From Seohaeicola saemankumensis (lineage in GTDB: Bacteria; Pseudomonadota; Alphaproteobacteria; Rhodobacterales; Rhodobacteraceae), in the NCBI RefSeq assembly GCF_020171285.1, contig NZ_JAIUZI010000013.1, forward strand, positions 62,001 through 126,000: a stretch of DNA of 64,000 nt, in the 5' to 3' direction. The stretch's first letter is position 1, and each line of letters opens with the position of its first letter. Under the pieces are notes generated by a model, which ran no database searches, had not been told where the DNA came from, and saw nothing but the letters and a program-made list of their open reading frames with translations. Positions 27,021 through 36,208 of this stretch are shown here, piece after piece. The position numbers and the translations under genes were made by a program.

Positions 27021-27881
27021 TTGAGTTCCATGATCAGCATGGGATTGCCGCTGTCGCTGGCGATCATCATGCTGTCCCTGGGCATCGGGCTTGAGGTCAG
27101 TGATTTCAGGCGGGTGGCCCTTAGTGGCTATGCCTTTGTGATCGGGGCGGTCAGTCAGGTGATCCTGCTGCCGCTGGCGGCATTCGGTATCGCATCGCTC
27201 TGCAATCTGCCGCCCGAGATCGCGGTCGGTTTCATGCTGCTGTCATTCTGCCCGGGCGGCGTGACCAGCAACATCCTGTCGAAATGGGCGGGCGGGGATG
27301 TTGCGCTGTCGATTTCGCTGACGGCGGTCATCAGCCTGCTGTCGATTCTGACCGTTCCCGTGTTCTCGACACTGGCCATCACCTATTTCATGGGGGCGGA
27401 TGCGCCGCCGGTGAACGTGACGGCGCTGGCGGTGTCGATGTTCCTGATCACGACATTGCCGGTCGCGGTCGGGGTGACGATTCGGCAGTATTATCGGGGT
27501 ATCGCCATCGCGATCGAACAGGCGCTGTCCTACCTTGCGCTGATCATCGTCGCCGTCATCGTCGCGGCGGCGCTGGCCGCCAACTGGAGCCTGTTCATCG
27601 ACAACCTGAACCAGCTGGGCGGTGCGCTGATCGCGCTGAACGTGGCGCTGTTGCTGATCGGTCTCGGGGTGGCCTATGGGGCCGGCCTGAGCTGGCCGCA
27701 GGTCAAGACCATCTCGATCGAAACCGGTATCCAGAACTCGACCCTGGGGATTACCGTGGCCGGATTGCTGACCGGGGTGACCCAAGGTTTCAGCGCCATG
27801 GCCTTGCCCTCTGCGGTTTACGGCATCACCATGTACGCGGTGGCCCTGCCCTTGATCCTGTGGATGCGTGGCCGCCGCTGA
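27021..27881 (+). CDS. bile acid:sodium symporter (BASS) family transporter
   Basis: A 286-residue protein with 9-10 helices of the BASS/SBF family, Na+-coupled carriers of organic anions. Family features include the paired Gly/Asn segment FMLLSFCPGGVTSNILSKWA (about residue 70) and ISIETGIQNSTLGITVAGLL (about 230). A TTG start at 27021 is preferred because GGGAGGAG (27007-27014) is ideally spaced; ATG 27030 is the alternative. The FAD dehydrogenase gene follows after 14 bp, so the two form an operon and may import and oxidise the same compound. Confidence 0.88.
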   Translation: MSSMISMGLPLSLAIIMLSLGIGLEVSDFRRVALSGYAFVIGAVSQVILLPLAAFGIASLCNLPPEIAVGFMLLSFCPGGVTSNILSKWAGGDVALSISLTAVISLLSILTVPVFSTLAITYFMGADAPPVNVTALAVSMFLITTLPVAVGVTIRQYYRGIAIAIEQALSYLALIIVAVIVAAALAANWSLFIDNLNQLGGALIALNVALLLIGLGVAYGAGLSWPQVKTISIETGIQNSTLGITVAGLLTGVTQGFSAMALPSAVYGITMYAVALPLILWMRGRR

Positions 27882-27895
27882 GGGGGAGGTCACAG

Positions 27896-29551
27896 GTGGA
27901 ACACGCAGATGTAATCGTCGTGGGCGGCGGGCTGGCGGGGTTGGCCGCAGCCGCCGAACTGGGAGACCGCGGCAAACGGGTCCTGCTGGTCGATCAGGAG
28001 CCGGAGCGGTTCCTGGGCGGACAGGCGTTCTGGTCGCTGGGCGGGCTGTTTATGGTGGATACGCCGGAACAGCGGCGGATGGGCATCAAGGACAGCCGGG
28101 ACCTGGCGATGCTGGACTGGATGGGCAGCGCCCAGTTCGACCGGGACGAAGACGCCTGGCCGCGCAAATGGGCCGAGGCCTATGTCGACTTTGCCGCAGG
28201 CGAAATGCGCCCGTGGCTGCACGCGATGGGCCTGCGGTGGTTTCCGATCGTCGGCTGGGCCGAACGCGGCGGGTCCTATGCGTCCGGCCACGGCAATTCG
28301 GTGCCGCGTTTCCATATCACCTGGGGGACCGGACCCGGCGTGATGCATCACTTTGAACGCCGCGTGCGCGAACATGTGTCCGCCGGCCGGATCACACTAA
28401 AGTTCCGCCACCAAGTCGACCACATCGTGATGGAAAACGGCGCCGCCAGGGGGGTCGCCGGGACCATCCTGGCCGATGACAGTGCCGCGCGCGGTCAAAA
28501 GACCAACCGCGAACCGGCCGGTGAGTTCGCGTACAATGCCCCGTCGGTCATGGTCACCTCGGGCGGGATCGGCGGCAATTTTGACCTGGTGCGCAAGGCC
28601 TGGCCGCGCGACCGCCTGGGCGAACCGCCACAGGATATGGTGGCGGGCGTCCCCGCCCATGTTGACGGGCGGATGATCGCGATTTCCGAGGCCGCCGGCG
28701 GCCACGTGATCAACGGGGACCGGATGTGGCACTATACCGAAGGCGTGCAGAACTGGGATCCGATCTGGCCCGCGCACGGCATCCGAATTCTGCCCGGCCC
28801 CTCGTCGATGTGGTTCGATGCCACCGGCCGACGGCTGCCGCCACCCTGCCTGCCGGGGTTCGACACGCTGAGCACGCTGCGCGAAATCCTGAAAACCGGA
28901 TACGAGTACAGCTGGTTCGTCCTGTCCCAGAAGGTGATCGAAAAGGAATTCGCGCTGTCAGGATCGGAGCAGAACCCCGACCTGACCTCGGGCAAGTGGG
29001 GTGAAGTGATCAAGGCCCGCCTGCTATCCGGTGGCGGCGCGCCGGGGCCGGTCGAGGCGTTCAAGGAACACGGCGCCGATTTCGTCGTGGCCCAGAACCT
29101 GAGCGATCTCGTGGCGGGCATGAACAGGCTCGGCGGCGGCCTGATCGACGAAGCCGCCCTGCGCAGCCAGATCGAGGCCCGCGACGCGCAGGTCGACAAC
29201 CCCTTTACCAAGGATGCGCAGCTGATGGCGATCCATGCCGCGCGCAACTATCGCGGCGACCGGCTGATCCGGACCGCCAAACCGCACAGGTTCCTTGATC
29301 CTGCCAACGGGCCGCTGATCGCGGTGAAACTCCACGTTCTGACGCGCAAGACGCTGGGTGGGCTGCAGACGAACCTGGACAGCCAGATGATCGGCGCCGA
29401 CGGACAGGTGGTGCCGGGGCTGTTTGCGGCTGGTGAAGTCGCGGGCTTTGGCGGCGGCGGGTACCACGGCTACAACGCGCTGGAGGGCACGTTTCTGGGC
29501 GGCTGCATCTTCTCCGGTCGCAATGCCGGGCGGTCACAGGCCGTGGCCTGA
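27896..29551 (+). CDS. FAD-dependent dehydrogenase of the 3-ketosteroid-dehydrogenase/fumarate-reductase superfamily
   Basis: A 551-residue flavoprotein. The N-terminal Rossmann motif DVIVVGGGLAGLAAAAEL (about residues 5-22) binds FAD. LVDQEPERFLGGQAFWSLGG follows, and GEVAGFGGGGYHGYNALEGT (about 515) is the C-terminal FAD-contact segment typical of FAD-binding dehydrogenases related to KstD. It starts at GTG 27896 with GGGGGAGG 7 bases upstream, 14 bp after the BASS gene; a much longer in-frame extension is out-of-frame BASS sequence. The substrate is unknown; an alicyclic ketone or steroid-like acid is plausible from family and neighbour. Confidence 0.87.
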   Translation: MEHADVIVVGGGLAGLAAAAELGDRGKRVLLVDQEPERFLGGQAFWSLGGLFMVDTPEQRRMGIKDSRDLAMLDWMGSAQFDRDEDAWPRKWAEAYVDFAAGEMRPWLHAMGLRWFPIVGWAERGGSYASGHGNSVPRFHITWGTGPGVMHHFERRVREHVSAGRITLKFRHQVDHIVMENGAARGVAGTILADDSAARGQKTNREPAGEFAYNAPSVMVTSGGIGGNFDLVRKAWPRDRLGEPPQDMVAGVPAHVDGRMIAISEAAGGHVINGDRMWHYTEGVQNWDPIWPAHGIRILPGPSSMWFDATGRRLPPPCLPGFDTLSTLREILKTGYEYSWFVLSQKVIEKEFALSGSEQNPDLTSGKWGEVIKARLLSGGGAPGPVEAFKEHGADFVVAQNLSDLVAGMNRLGGGLIDEAALRSQIEARDAQVDNPFTKDAQLMAIHAARNYRGDRLIRTAKPHRFLDPANGPLIAVKLHVLTRKTLGGLQTNLDSQMIGADGQVVPGLFAAGEVAGFGGGGYHGYNALEGTFLGGCIFSGRNAGRSQAVA

Positions 29552-29577
29552 CCCGCCGAACACAGGGCCGCCTTGGG

Positions 29578-30756
29578 CTACCAGCTGCCCGAGGCGCCAC
29601 CGCCCGAGGACGAGCCGCCGCCAAAGGACGACCGGCCTGATCCGCTGCTGCTTTTCGACTTCTTGGGAATGGTCCGGGTTTCGCTGTCTTTGTAACCGCA
29701 ATGGCTGCAGTCGTAGTCCAGACGCTTGCGGCCTGTGCTGCTGGTCGTCGCCGACACCAGCACGGTCGAGGTGGTGGACATCGTGCGGTACTGGCATTTC
29801 GGGCAGGCACCGTAGGAGGAAAACCAGTTCTTGTGGCGGGTGATGTCGATCCGTCCGCAGCCGGTGCAGTGCCAGACGTCGTAATCCACGGACTTCAGGT
29901 ATTCTTCCAGTTGCTGGCCGCCATCGAGGTGCTCGTCATCCGCCTCTTCGCCGGCCCGCTGCATCAGTGTCGCACAGGTCGGGCAGCGCCGCGGACGGCG
30001 GCGCAGGTAGCGCCGCAGCCACATGGCAAATCCGGCCAGCGGCGGTGCCAGAACGGCGACGACCCAGCCGCCCAGATCCTGTAGCCAACCGATGATCCGC
30101 GACCAGCCGCGCACCACCGGCGGTTGGTCCATTTCAGCCGGGTTTCCCCCCGTCAGTTCGGCAATCGTGGCATCGACACCCTCGACGATGCCCTGTTCAT
30201 AGGCATCCCGGCGGAAGGCAGGCAGGAACGCCGTGTCGATCACCCTCTGCATGCGTTTGTCCCAGCTGGCGGCATATCCCGCGCCCAGTTCGATCCGCAT
30301 TTCGCGATCATTGCGCGCGACCAGCACCAGCACCCCATCGTTGCGCGTGGCGTTTCCGATTCCCCATGTGTTGAACAGGCGGGTGGCAAAGGGTTCGATC
30401 GGGCCGTAGTGGCCAAAATCGGACATGGTGGCGATGGTCAGAACCGTCATTTCGATGCCGGTCCGGTCATAGAGATCGACCAGGCTGCCCCGGATCCCGG
30501 ACCGGGCCGCCGGTGTCAGCAGGCCCGCGTAGTCGTTGACATAAAGATCTTGGTACCCCGGCACCTGCCCGCCATCGGCGCTTTGATACTCCGGTGCCGG
30601 AGACCGGTCGTAGGTGGCTGTTTCGCCGGGCGGCGGCGGGGCGATCCCACTGGCCGGGGCCCGGACAAAGGTGCCGGCCACATAGCCCAGCAGCAGCCCG
30701 ATCACGACCACGACTGCCGCAACCATCAGGGCGATACGTAAATCGTGGCGGGTCAT
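29578..30756 (-). CDS. TPM-domain membrane protein with zinc-ribbon region
   Basis: A 392-residue protein. An N-terminal helix (about residues 9-30) anchors a TPM domain (about 65-200) with YVNDYAGLLTPAARSGIRGS and DGVLVLVARNDREMRIELG, as in YgcG/Psb32. A second helix lies at about 230-245 (GGWVVAVLAPPLAGFAMWL). The C-terminal part has four CxxC knuckles (CPTC, CTGC, CPKC, CSHC), probably two zinc ribbons, and ends in a Ser/Gly-rich tail (SSFGGGSSSGGGASGSW). TPM domains work in membrane-protein or photosystem maintenance. It starts 9 bp after the cyclase gene and is likely co-transcribed. Confidence 0.86.
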   Translation of the reverse strand: MTRHDLRIALMVAAVVVVIGLLLGYVAGTFVRAPASGIAPPPPGETATYDRSPAPEYQSADGGQVPGYQDLYVNDYAGLLTPAARSGIRGSLVDLYDRTGIEMTVLTIATMSDFGHYGPIEPFATRLFNTWGIGNATRNDGVLVLVARNDREMRIELGAGYAASWDKRMQRVIDTAFLPAFRRDAYEQGIVEGVDATIAELTGGNPAEMDQPPVVRGWSRIIGWLQDLGGWVVAVLAPPLAGFAMWLRRYLRRRPRRCPTCATLMQRAGEEADDEHLDGGQQLEEYLKSVDYDVWHCTGCGRIDITRHKNWFSSYGACPKCQYRTMSTTSTVLVSATTSSTGRKRLDYDCSHCGYKDSETRTIPKKSKSSSGSGRSSFGGGSSSGGGASGSW

Positions 30757-30765
30757 GCTGCTCTC

Positions 30766-32508
30766 CTAGTCCGGCAAACCGGCCCGGCGCAAACCGTCCA
30801 GCCAGCGCTCCTGATCGTCCGGATATCGCACCGGCACCATATGCCGCACCTGTTCTATGGTCAGGTCCGGCATGCGGGCAAGAAGGCGCTGCAACGACGC
30901 CGCCGTCTCGGCCTCGCGCCCCAGCATCGCCAGCGCCGCCGTTTCCTGCCGCATCAGCGAGGCATAGCCGGGATGCGCCTTGAGACCTTCGGCGGCGATC
31001 TGCACGCAATCCTCGTATTCGCCGGCCAGATAGGCCCCGATCCCCATGCCCCCCAGCCAAAAGGGTTTCAACGGATCGCGCGGGCTGAGCGCAACGGCGC
31101 GTTGGGCAGAGGCGCGCGCAGCGGCATAGTCACCATTCACCCCATGCACGGCAGCAAAATTGCCATGGCCGATGGCAAGATTCGGGTTCAGCTCGATCGC
31201 GCGGGTCAGGTGGCGCGCGGCCTCTTCGAAGTCCCTGGCAAAGGCGTCTGCCATTCCCAACATCCCGTAGGCGCTGGCATTCATGTCATCCAGCTCTGCC
31301 GCCTTGGCGGCGGCTGTCCTGGCATGGGCAATCGCCGCCACCGGATCCGGGTTCCAGCGGTGCAGCATGTCCATCAGATCACACAACGCCAGCGCGGCAT
31401 GGGCGTCGGCCATGCCCGGATCCGTGGCAATCGCCTCGTCCAGCATCTGGCGTGCCCTGACATTGTTGTCGGCCGAGAGCTGCCCGAGATGCCAACGCGC
31501 CTGCAACACCCGGTCCCAGGCGGTCAGGCTGCCTGTCTTGGCCCGCGACCGGCGCAGTTCAGCGCCCAAGGTCTCGGGCGCGACCGATCCCACAATCGCG
31601 CGGGTGATCTCGTCCTGAACCGCAAAGATGTCGTCCAGATCGCGGTCATATTTCGCCGCCCAAAGATGCGCGCCGCTGTCGCCGTCGATCAGCTGCGCGG
31701 TGACCCGCACCCGGCCCCCGGCCTTGCGCACGCTGCCCTCAAGGACATACTGCACCCCAAGATCGCGGCTGATCTGATCGACCCGCACCGCCTGCCCCTT
31801 GTACGAGAAGCTGGTGTTGCGGGCGATGACAAAGAACTCCTTGAAATAGCTGAGCTCGGTGATGATGTCCTCGGCGATACCGTCCGAGAAATACTCCTGA
31901 TCGGAATCCTGGGACATGTTGTCGAACGCCAGAACCGCGATCGACGGCTTGCCTGACGCGTGGCCCCCGCCCGGGCTCTGGCCGGGGTTTTCCAAGAGCT
32001 CCATCGGGTTCCCGCCGCTCCACCGATAGACCCGCACTGGCGCGGGGATATTCTTGAGCTGACGTTCCCCGTCACTGCGAAAGCGCGCATCGACCTTGGT
32101 GCCAAGGCTGTCGAACACGATGCCGGAAATGCAGATGCCGCCCGGTTCCGCCAGCGCTTCGAGCCGGGCCGCGACGTTCACACCGTCGCCAAAGATGTCG
32201 CGCCCCTCTGTCAGGACATCGCCCAGATTGATGCCGATCCGCAGCACGATCCGCCCGTCCTGCCAAGCCGCCGCCGCGGACTGGAACGCCACAGCAAATT
32301 CGACCGCGTCGACCACGCTGGCAAACTCGGCCAGCAACCCATCGCCCATCAGCTTGACAATCCGGCCCGAATGCCGCGCCATCAGCGGCTCCAGCACCGC
32401 CTTGCGGAATTCGTTCAAGGCGGCAAGCGTCGCCGCTTCGTCCTGCGCCATCAGCGCAGAATAGCCGACCACATCTGCGGCCAGAATCGCTGACAATCGG
32501 CGCGCCAT
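30766..32508 (-). CDS. class III adenylate/guanylate cyclase with TolB-like and TPR domains
   Basis: A 580-residue signalling protein. The N-terminal class III cyclase domain (about 1-170) has the metal-binding Asp in LAADVVGYSALM, RIVKLMGDGLLAEF, the second Asp in RIGINLGDVL, and GDGVNVAARLE with the transition-state Asn/Arg. It is followed by a TolB-N-like region (IAVLAFDNMSQDSDQEYFSD, about 190-330) and TPR-like helical repeats (about 340-560). No membrane span is seen. It probably makes cAMP in response to a signal read by the C-terminal part. It is upstream of the TPM gene. Confidence 0.9.
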   Translation of the reverse strand: MARRLSAILAADVVGYSALMAQDEAATLAALNEFRKAVLEPLMARHSGRIVKLMGDGLLAEFASVVDAVEFAVAFQSAAAAWQDGRIVLRIGINLGDVLTEGRDIFGDGVNVAARLEALAEPGGICISGIVFDSLGTKVDARFRSDGERQLKNIPAPVRVYRWSGGNPMELLENPGQSPGGGHASGKPSIAVLAFDNMSQDSDQEYFSDGIAEDIITELSYFKEFFVIARNTSFSYKGQAVRVDQISRDLGVQYVLEGSVRKAGGRVRVTAQLIDGDSGAHLWAAKYDRDLDDIFAVQDEITRAIVGSVAPETLGAELRRSRAKTGSLTAWDRVLQARWHLGQLSADNNVRARQMLDEAIATDPGMADAHAALALCDLMDMLHRWNPDPVAAIAHARTAAAKAAELDDMNASAYGMLGMADAFARDFEEAARHLTRAIELNPNLAIGHGNFAAVHGVNGDYAAARASAQRAVALSPRDPLKPFWLGGMGIGAYLAGEYEDCVQIAAEGLKAHPGYASLMRQETAALAMLGREAETAASLQRLLARMPDLTIEQVRHMVPVRYPDDQERWLDGLRRAGLPD

Positions 32509-32604
32509 ATCCGTCTCCCTGCGGGCAAACTACAGCGCCGCCGGGAAATTACCAAGCCTGTCGCAGGGGTTTAGCCGCGATCATCCGGTGGTCGGTGAAA
32601 ACGC

Positions 32605-33360
32605 CTAGTGCATTCGCATCAGGCGGATCACCGCGACACCGGCCCCGTTGACCAGCGCGAGATTGTCGCCGTTCAGCACATAGCCCTCGACCTCGCCCAG
32701 CGCTTTCAGGAAATCCCTCTCAAGCTTGTCATAAGGCGGCGGGCACGCCATCAGGGTCGCGGCGATGTTGTCGGGAAAACTCAGCCCGCCATCGCCGGTG
32801 AATTCGGCCGTGCCGCGATACCGGTTGCAACTGGTACTGCCCCCGAAACTGCCATCGTCCCGGAATTCTAGGTCGGGGCGTTTCTCGGCCACGAGCATCC
32901 GGCCACCCAGTTCGCCAACCTGCCACGTGCCGACTGGAACATCGGCGGACGCGGCCTGGGGCGCGGCCATGCGGTCAACGACAATATCGACCTCTCCGGC
33001 GGCGCCTCGGGTCAGGACCGGATAGGCCGTCGTTGACCGGTAGAGAACCACATCTCCGCTCAGAATCCGTGCCTGCACGGTATAGCTCATCCGCTCGTCG
33101 ATCAGGTTGTCGTCATAGCTCAGCGCAAAGGGAAACGGCACACGGTCCAGTGCAAACCGCTGCCCCGACAACCGGACCGAGGCGGCATCAGCCCGCGACA
33201 CGTCATGCAGCTCCACCTCGAGCACCGCACCCGGCGGCACCGCGATCCGCTCCAGATAGGTTACGGTACCCGACACCGTGCCGGCCTGCGCGAGGCCCGT
33301 CATGGCTGTGATTGCACTGATTGCCAGGGCCGCTACAGCCGCCATCATTTTCTTGGTCAT
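32605..33360 (-). CDS. secreted YbaY-like plus META domain protein
   Basis: A 251-residue exported protein. The signal peptide (about 1-26, cleaving after GLAQA) is followed by a YbaY/YscW-like beta domain (about 28-130, GTVSGTVTYLERIAVPPGAV). The C-terminal META/HslJ-like domain (about 140-248) has GTWQVGELGG, the FGGSTSCNRYRG motif and MACPPPYDKLERDFLKAL. Such META domains occur in heat-stress and novobiocin-resistance envelope proteins. The two-domain arrangement implies a periplasmic role. It is monocistronic, 96 bp after the cyclase start region. Confidence 0.86.
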   Translation of the reverse strand: MTKKMMAAVAALAISAITAMTGLAQAGTVSGTVTYLERIAVPPGAVLEVELHDVSRADAASVRLSGQRFALDRVPFPFALSYDDNLIDERMSYTVQARILSGDVVLYRSTTAYPVLTRGAAGEVDIVVDRMAAPQAASADVPVGTWQVGELGGRMLVAEKRPDLEFRDDGSFGGSTSCNRYRGTAEFTGDGGLSFPDNIAATLMACPPPYDKLERDFLKALGEVEGYVLNGDNLALVNGAGVAVIRLMRMH

Positions 33361-33470
33361 CGGACTTCATCCTTGCCTGAATTCATCCGAATAGAATGTG
33401 GGCCGCGCCCTGCCAATTCAAGCGCGGCCGCAGCGCGACTGTTTCAGATGGGCGGGAATCCACCGCCCGA

Positions 33471-35255
33471 TCAGGGCTGCGTCAGGGGCCACATGATGGG
33501 GATCAACGCCGATGCCAGCAGACCAACCGACAGGTTCAGCGGGATGCCGACCCGCAAAAAGTCGGTGAACCGGTACCCGCCCGGCCCATAGACCATCATG
33601 TTGGTCTGGTAGCTGATCGGCGTGGCAAAGGTCGCGCTGGCCGCGATCATGACCGCAACAACCAGCGGACGCGGATCGACACCAAGGCTCACCGCCAGTC
33701 CGATGGCAACCGGGGTCAGCACCACCGCAACCGCGTGATTGATCAACTCGGACAGCACAGAGGTCAGCAGGTAGATCGCCCAGACGATAAAGAACGGCGG
33801 CAACCCCGCGATCAGCGGCGAGGTGTTATGCACGATCAATTCAATCGCGCCCGAGGTTTCCAGCGCCGTCGCCACCGCAAGCATGGCAAAGATCAGCGCC
33901 AGCAAACGGCCATCGACAAAGGAAAACGCCTCGTCCGAGTCGATGCAGCGGGTCAGCAGCACAACCGCCAGCGCCAGCACCGCCAGCAGCAGGATCGGCG
34001 CCACGCCGAAGGCAGCCAGCAGAACAATCCCCGCCAGCGCGCCCAGCGCGATCGGCGCATGGCTGCGACGGAACTCGCGGCCCGAGGGTTTGGAGACGTC
34101 GACCATTTCCATGTCGGACGCCAGCCGCTGGATATCGGCGGGGGCGCCTTCGAGCAGCAGCGTATCGCCAACCCGCACCACCAGATCATCCAGTTGTCGG
34201 CCGATGTTCTGGTTGCGGCGATGGACCGCCAACACGTAGACGCCGTACCGCCGCCGCAGGCGCATCGAGCCCAGCGACCGGCCGACCATCTTGCAGCCGG
34301 GGGTGATCAGCACCTCGACGGTCGAGGTCTCGACCGCCGAGACCTGATCGACCCGTTTCAATTCCTTGTTGCGTTGCAGGCTGAGCAGTTCGGACATCTG
34401 GGTCCGCAGGACCACCCGGTCGCCGACCTGAAGCTCGACACCCTTCAACTCGCGCCGCAGCGAGATATCCCCCCGGATGACATCGACCAGCCGGACGCCC
34501 GGACGTTTGAACAGCTGCACGCCGGTGACTTCGCGCCCGATCAGGTTGCTGTCGGGCGGGATCACCGCCTCGGTAAAGAACTTCATCGCCTTCTTGCCGG
34601 ACAGAAGCGACGCCATGCTGTCCCTTTCGGGCAGCAGGCGGGGGGCAACGAACCGCAGATAAATCGCGCCCCAGGCCACCAGGAAAATTGCCAGCGGCGT
34701 GATTTCGAAAATGGTGAATGCTTCCATCCCGCTGGCACGCGCCACACCATCGACCAACAGGTTGGTCGACGTTCCGATCAGAGTCAGCGTGCCGCCGAGG
34801 ATAGCGGCATAACTCAGCGGGATCAGGAACTTGCTGGCCGAGATATTGAGCTTGTTCGCAAGCTGGACAAAGACCGGAATCATCACCACGACAACCGGTG
34901 TATTGTTCACAAAAGCCGAGGCCACCACGACGAACAGCATCAATGCGCCGATGGCGACGGCAGGGCGTGAATCCGCCTGCGCCTCGGCCAGCTGCGTGAA
35001 CCATTCCAATGCCCCGGTCCGCACCAGCGCGCCCATCACGATGAACATCGCCGCGATGGTCCACGGCGCGGGGTTCGACAAAACGTGCAGCGCATCGTCG
35101 TAGGGCAGAACACCCAAAGCCAGCATGGCCGCCGCCCCCCCAATGGCGACAACCTCGGCCGGGTAACGTTCGCGGATGAAAAGCGCGAACATGACCGCGA
35201 CGACCGCAAGGGTCGCAATGGCCTGGCCGGTTTCAGAAAAAAGAGAAAAATTCAT
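33471..35255 (-). CDS. SLC13/DASS-family permease with TrkA-C domains
   Basis: A 594-residue transporter in which two helical halves (about 1-180 and 400-594) flank a cytoplasmic insert with two RCK/TrkA-C domains. The first is around LIGREVTGVQLFKRPGVRLV and the second around VGRSLGSMRLRRRYGVYVLA. VVASAFVNNTPVVVVMIPVF carries the SNT-like substrate motif of the DASS/ArsB superfamily. Related proteins carry sulfate, dicarboxylates or other anions with Na+. The EamA gene lies directly upstream, overlapping by 4 bp. Confidence 0.9.
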   Translation of the reverse strand: MNFSLFSETGQAIATLAVVAVMFALFIRERYPAEVVAIGGAAAMLALGVLPYDDALHVLSNPAPWTIAAMFIVMGALVRTGALEWFTQLAEAQADSRPAVAIGALMLFVVVASAFVNNTPVVVVMIPVFVQLANKLNISASKFLIPLSYAAILGGTLTLIGTSTNLLVDGVARASGMEAFTIFEITPLAIFLVAWGAIYLRFVAPRLLPERDSMASLLSGKKAMKFFTEAVIPPDSNLIGREVTGVQLFKRPGVRLVDVIRGDISLRRELKGVELQVGDRVVLRTQMSELLSLQRNKELKRVDQVSAVETSTVEVLITPGCKMVGRSLGSMRLRRRYGVYVLAVHRRNQNIGRQLDDLVVRVGDTLLLEGAPADIQRLASDMEMVDVSKPSGREFRRSHAPIALGALAGIVLLAAFGVAPILLLAVLALAVVLLTRCIDSDEAFSFVDGRLLALIFAMLAVATALETSGAIELIVHNTSPLIAGLPPFFIVWAIYLLTSVLSELINHAVAVVLTPVAIGLAVSLGVDPRPLVVAVMIAASATFATPISYQTNMMVYGPGGYRFTDFLRVGIPLNLSVGLLASALIPIMWPLTQP

Positions 35256-36208
35256 TTCAATGCCTGTGAATCTGTCCAGCGCTCACTTTTACCGGCAATC
35301 CCTGCGCGCGCAACTGTTTCACTGCGCCGGGGTTGCACCAGGAACATTCCAAGCACCATCATCACAACGGCTGCCCAAAAATAGCCCGAGTAGCGTTCGC
35401 CAAGCAGGGCCATCGACCACATCACGCCGAACCCGGTCACCAGATAGCTGACCAGAGATGCAAACACCGGTCCGGCCCGGCCGACCATCCACACATAGGT
35501 CGCATAGACCAGCGCATGCACACAGGATGACGCGATCAGGGCAAGGTCGGGCAGGCCCCAGGGCGGCCTCGGATCGATCCACTGGCCGCTGAACACGGCC
35601 AGGGGAAGGGCCAGGGCGGCGCCAACCACCGACGCCCCCAGGAGCACCTGAATGGGATCCAGTCCGCCGGTGCCCCAGCGCGCGACGTAGTTGCCTTCGA
35701 ACCCGTAGAAAGCCGGGGCGACCAGGGCCAGCGGGATAAAGGCCACCATCGCGCGCTCCGGCAGGCTTGCCTCGGGTCCGATCAGCAGCCCGACGCCGAT
35801 CAGGCCGAATACAACGCCGAACAGGCGCGACCACTGGAAATGATCGTTCCCCATCATCAGCGCCATCGGAAAGGCGAACATCGGCACCGTCGCAATCGAC
35901 ACGGACAAAACGCCAGCGGGCAGATGCCGCGCGGCCTCGTAGCTGGCCGCATTTGGCAGAACCGTTCCGACCTGGGCGATGACCAGGTAGAGCCACAGAT
36001 GACGCGGCTGTAGCGACAGCCGTTTGCCCCGAACAACGGTGATCGCGGCAAGCAGCGCGCCCGATATCACGAGTTGCCAGAAAATCAGACCGAAATGGCG
36101 ATAGCCTTCGCTGACCGCGATCTTAGCCAGCGGCTGGGTGATGCCCCAGCCCGCCCCCAGACAGACCAGGATGACCAGCAGCCCCGCCCGCCCGGTGCCT
36201 GACGTCAT
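35252..36208 (-). CDS. EamA/DMT superfamily transporter
   Basis: A 318-residue protein with ten predicted helices in two EamA repeats (VCLGAGWGITQPLAKIAVSE near the N-terminus; AFYGFEGNYVARWGTGGLD at the start of the second). DMT carriers export amino acids or metabolites. It overlaps ymdB upstream and SLC13 downstream by ATGA junctions, giving a tight ymdB-eamA-slc13 unit. The substrate is not predictable. Confidence 0.88.
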   Translation of the reverse strand: MTSGTGRAGLLVILVCLGAGWGITQPLAKIAVSEGYRHFGLIFWQLVISGALLAAITVVRGKRLSLQPRHLWLYLVIAQVGTVLPNAASYEAARHLPAGVLSVSIATVPMFAFPMALMMGNDHFQWSRLFGVVFGLIGVGLLIGPEASLPERAMVAFIPLALVAPAFYGFEGNYVARWGTGGLDPIQVLLGASVVGAALALPLAVFSGQWIDPRPPWGLPDLALIASSCVHALVYATYVWMVGRAGPVFASLVSYLVTGFGVMWSMALLGERYSGYFWAAVVMMVLGMFLVQPRRSETVARAGIAGKSERWTDSQALK

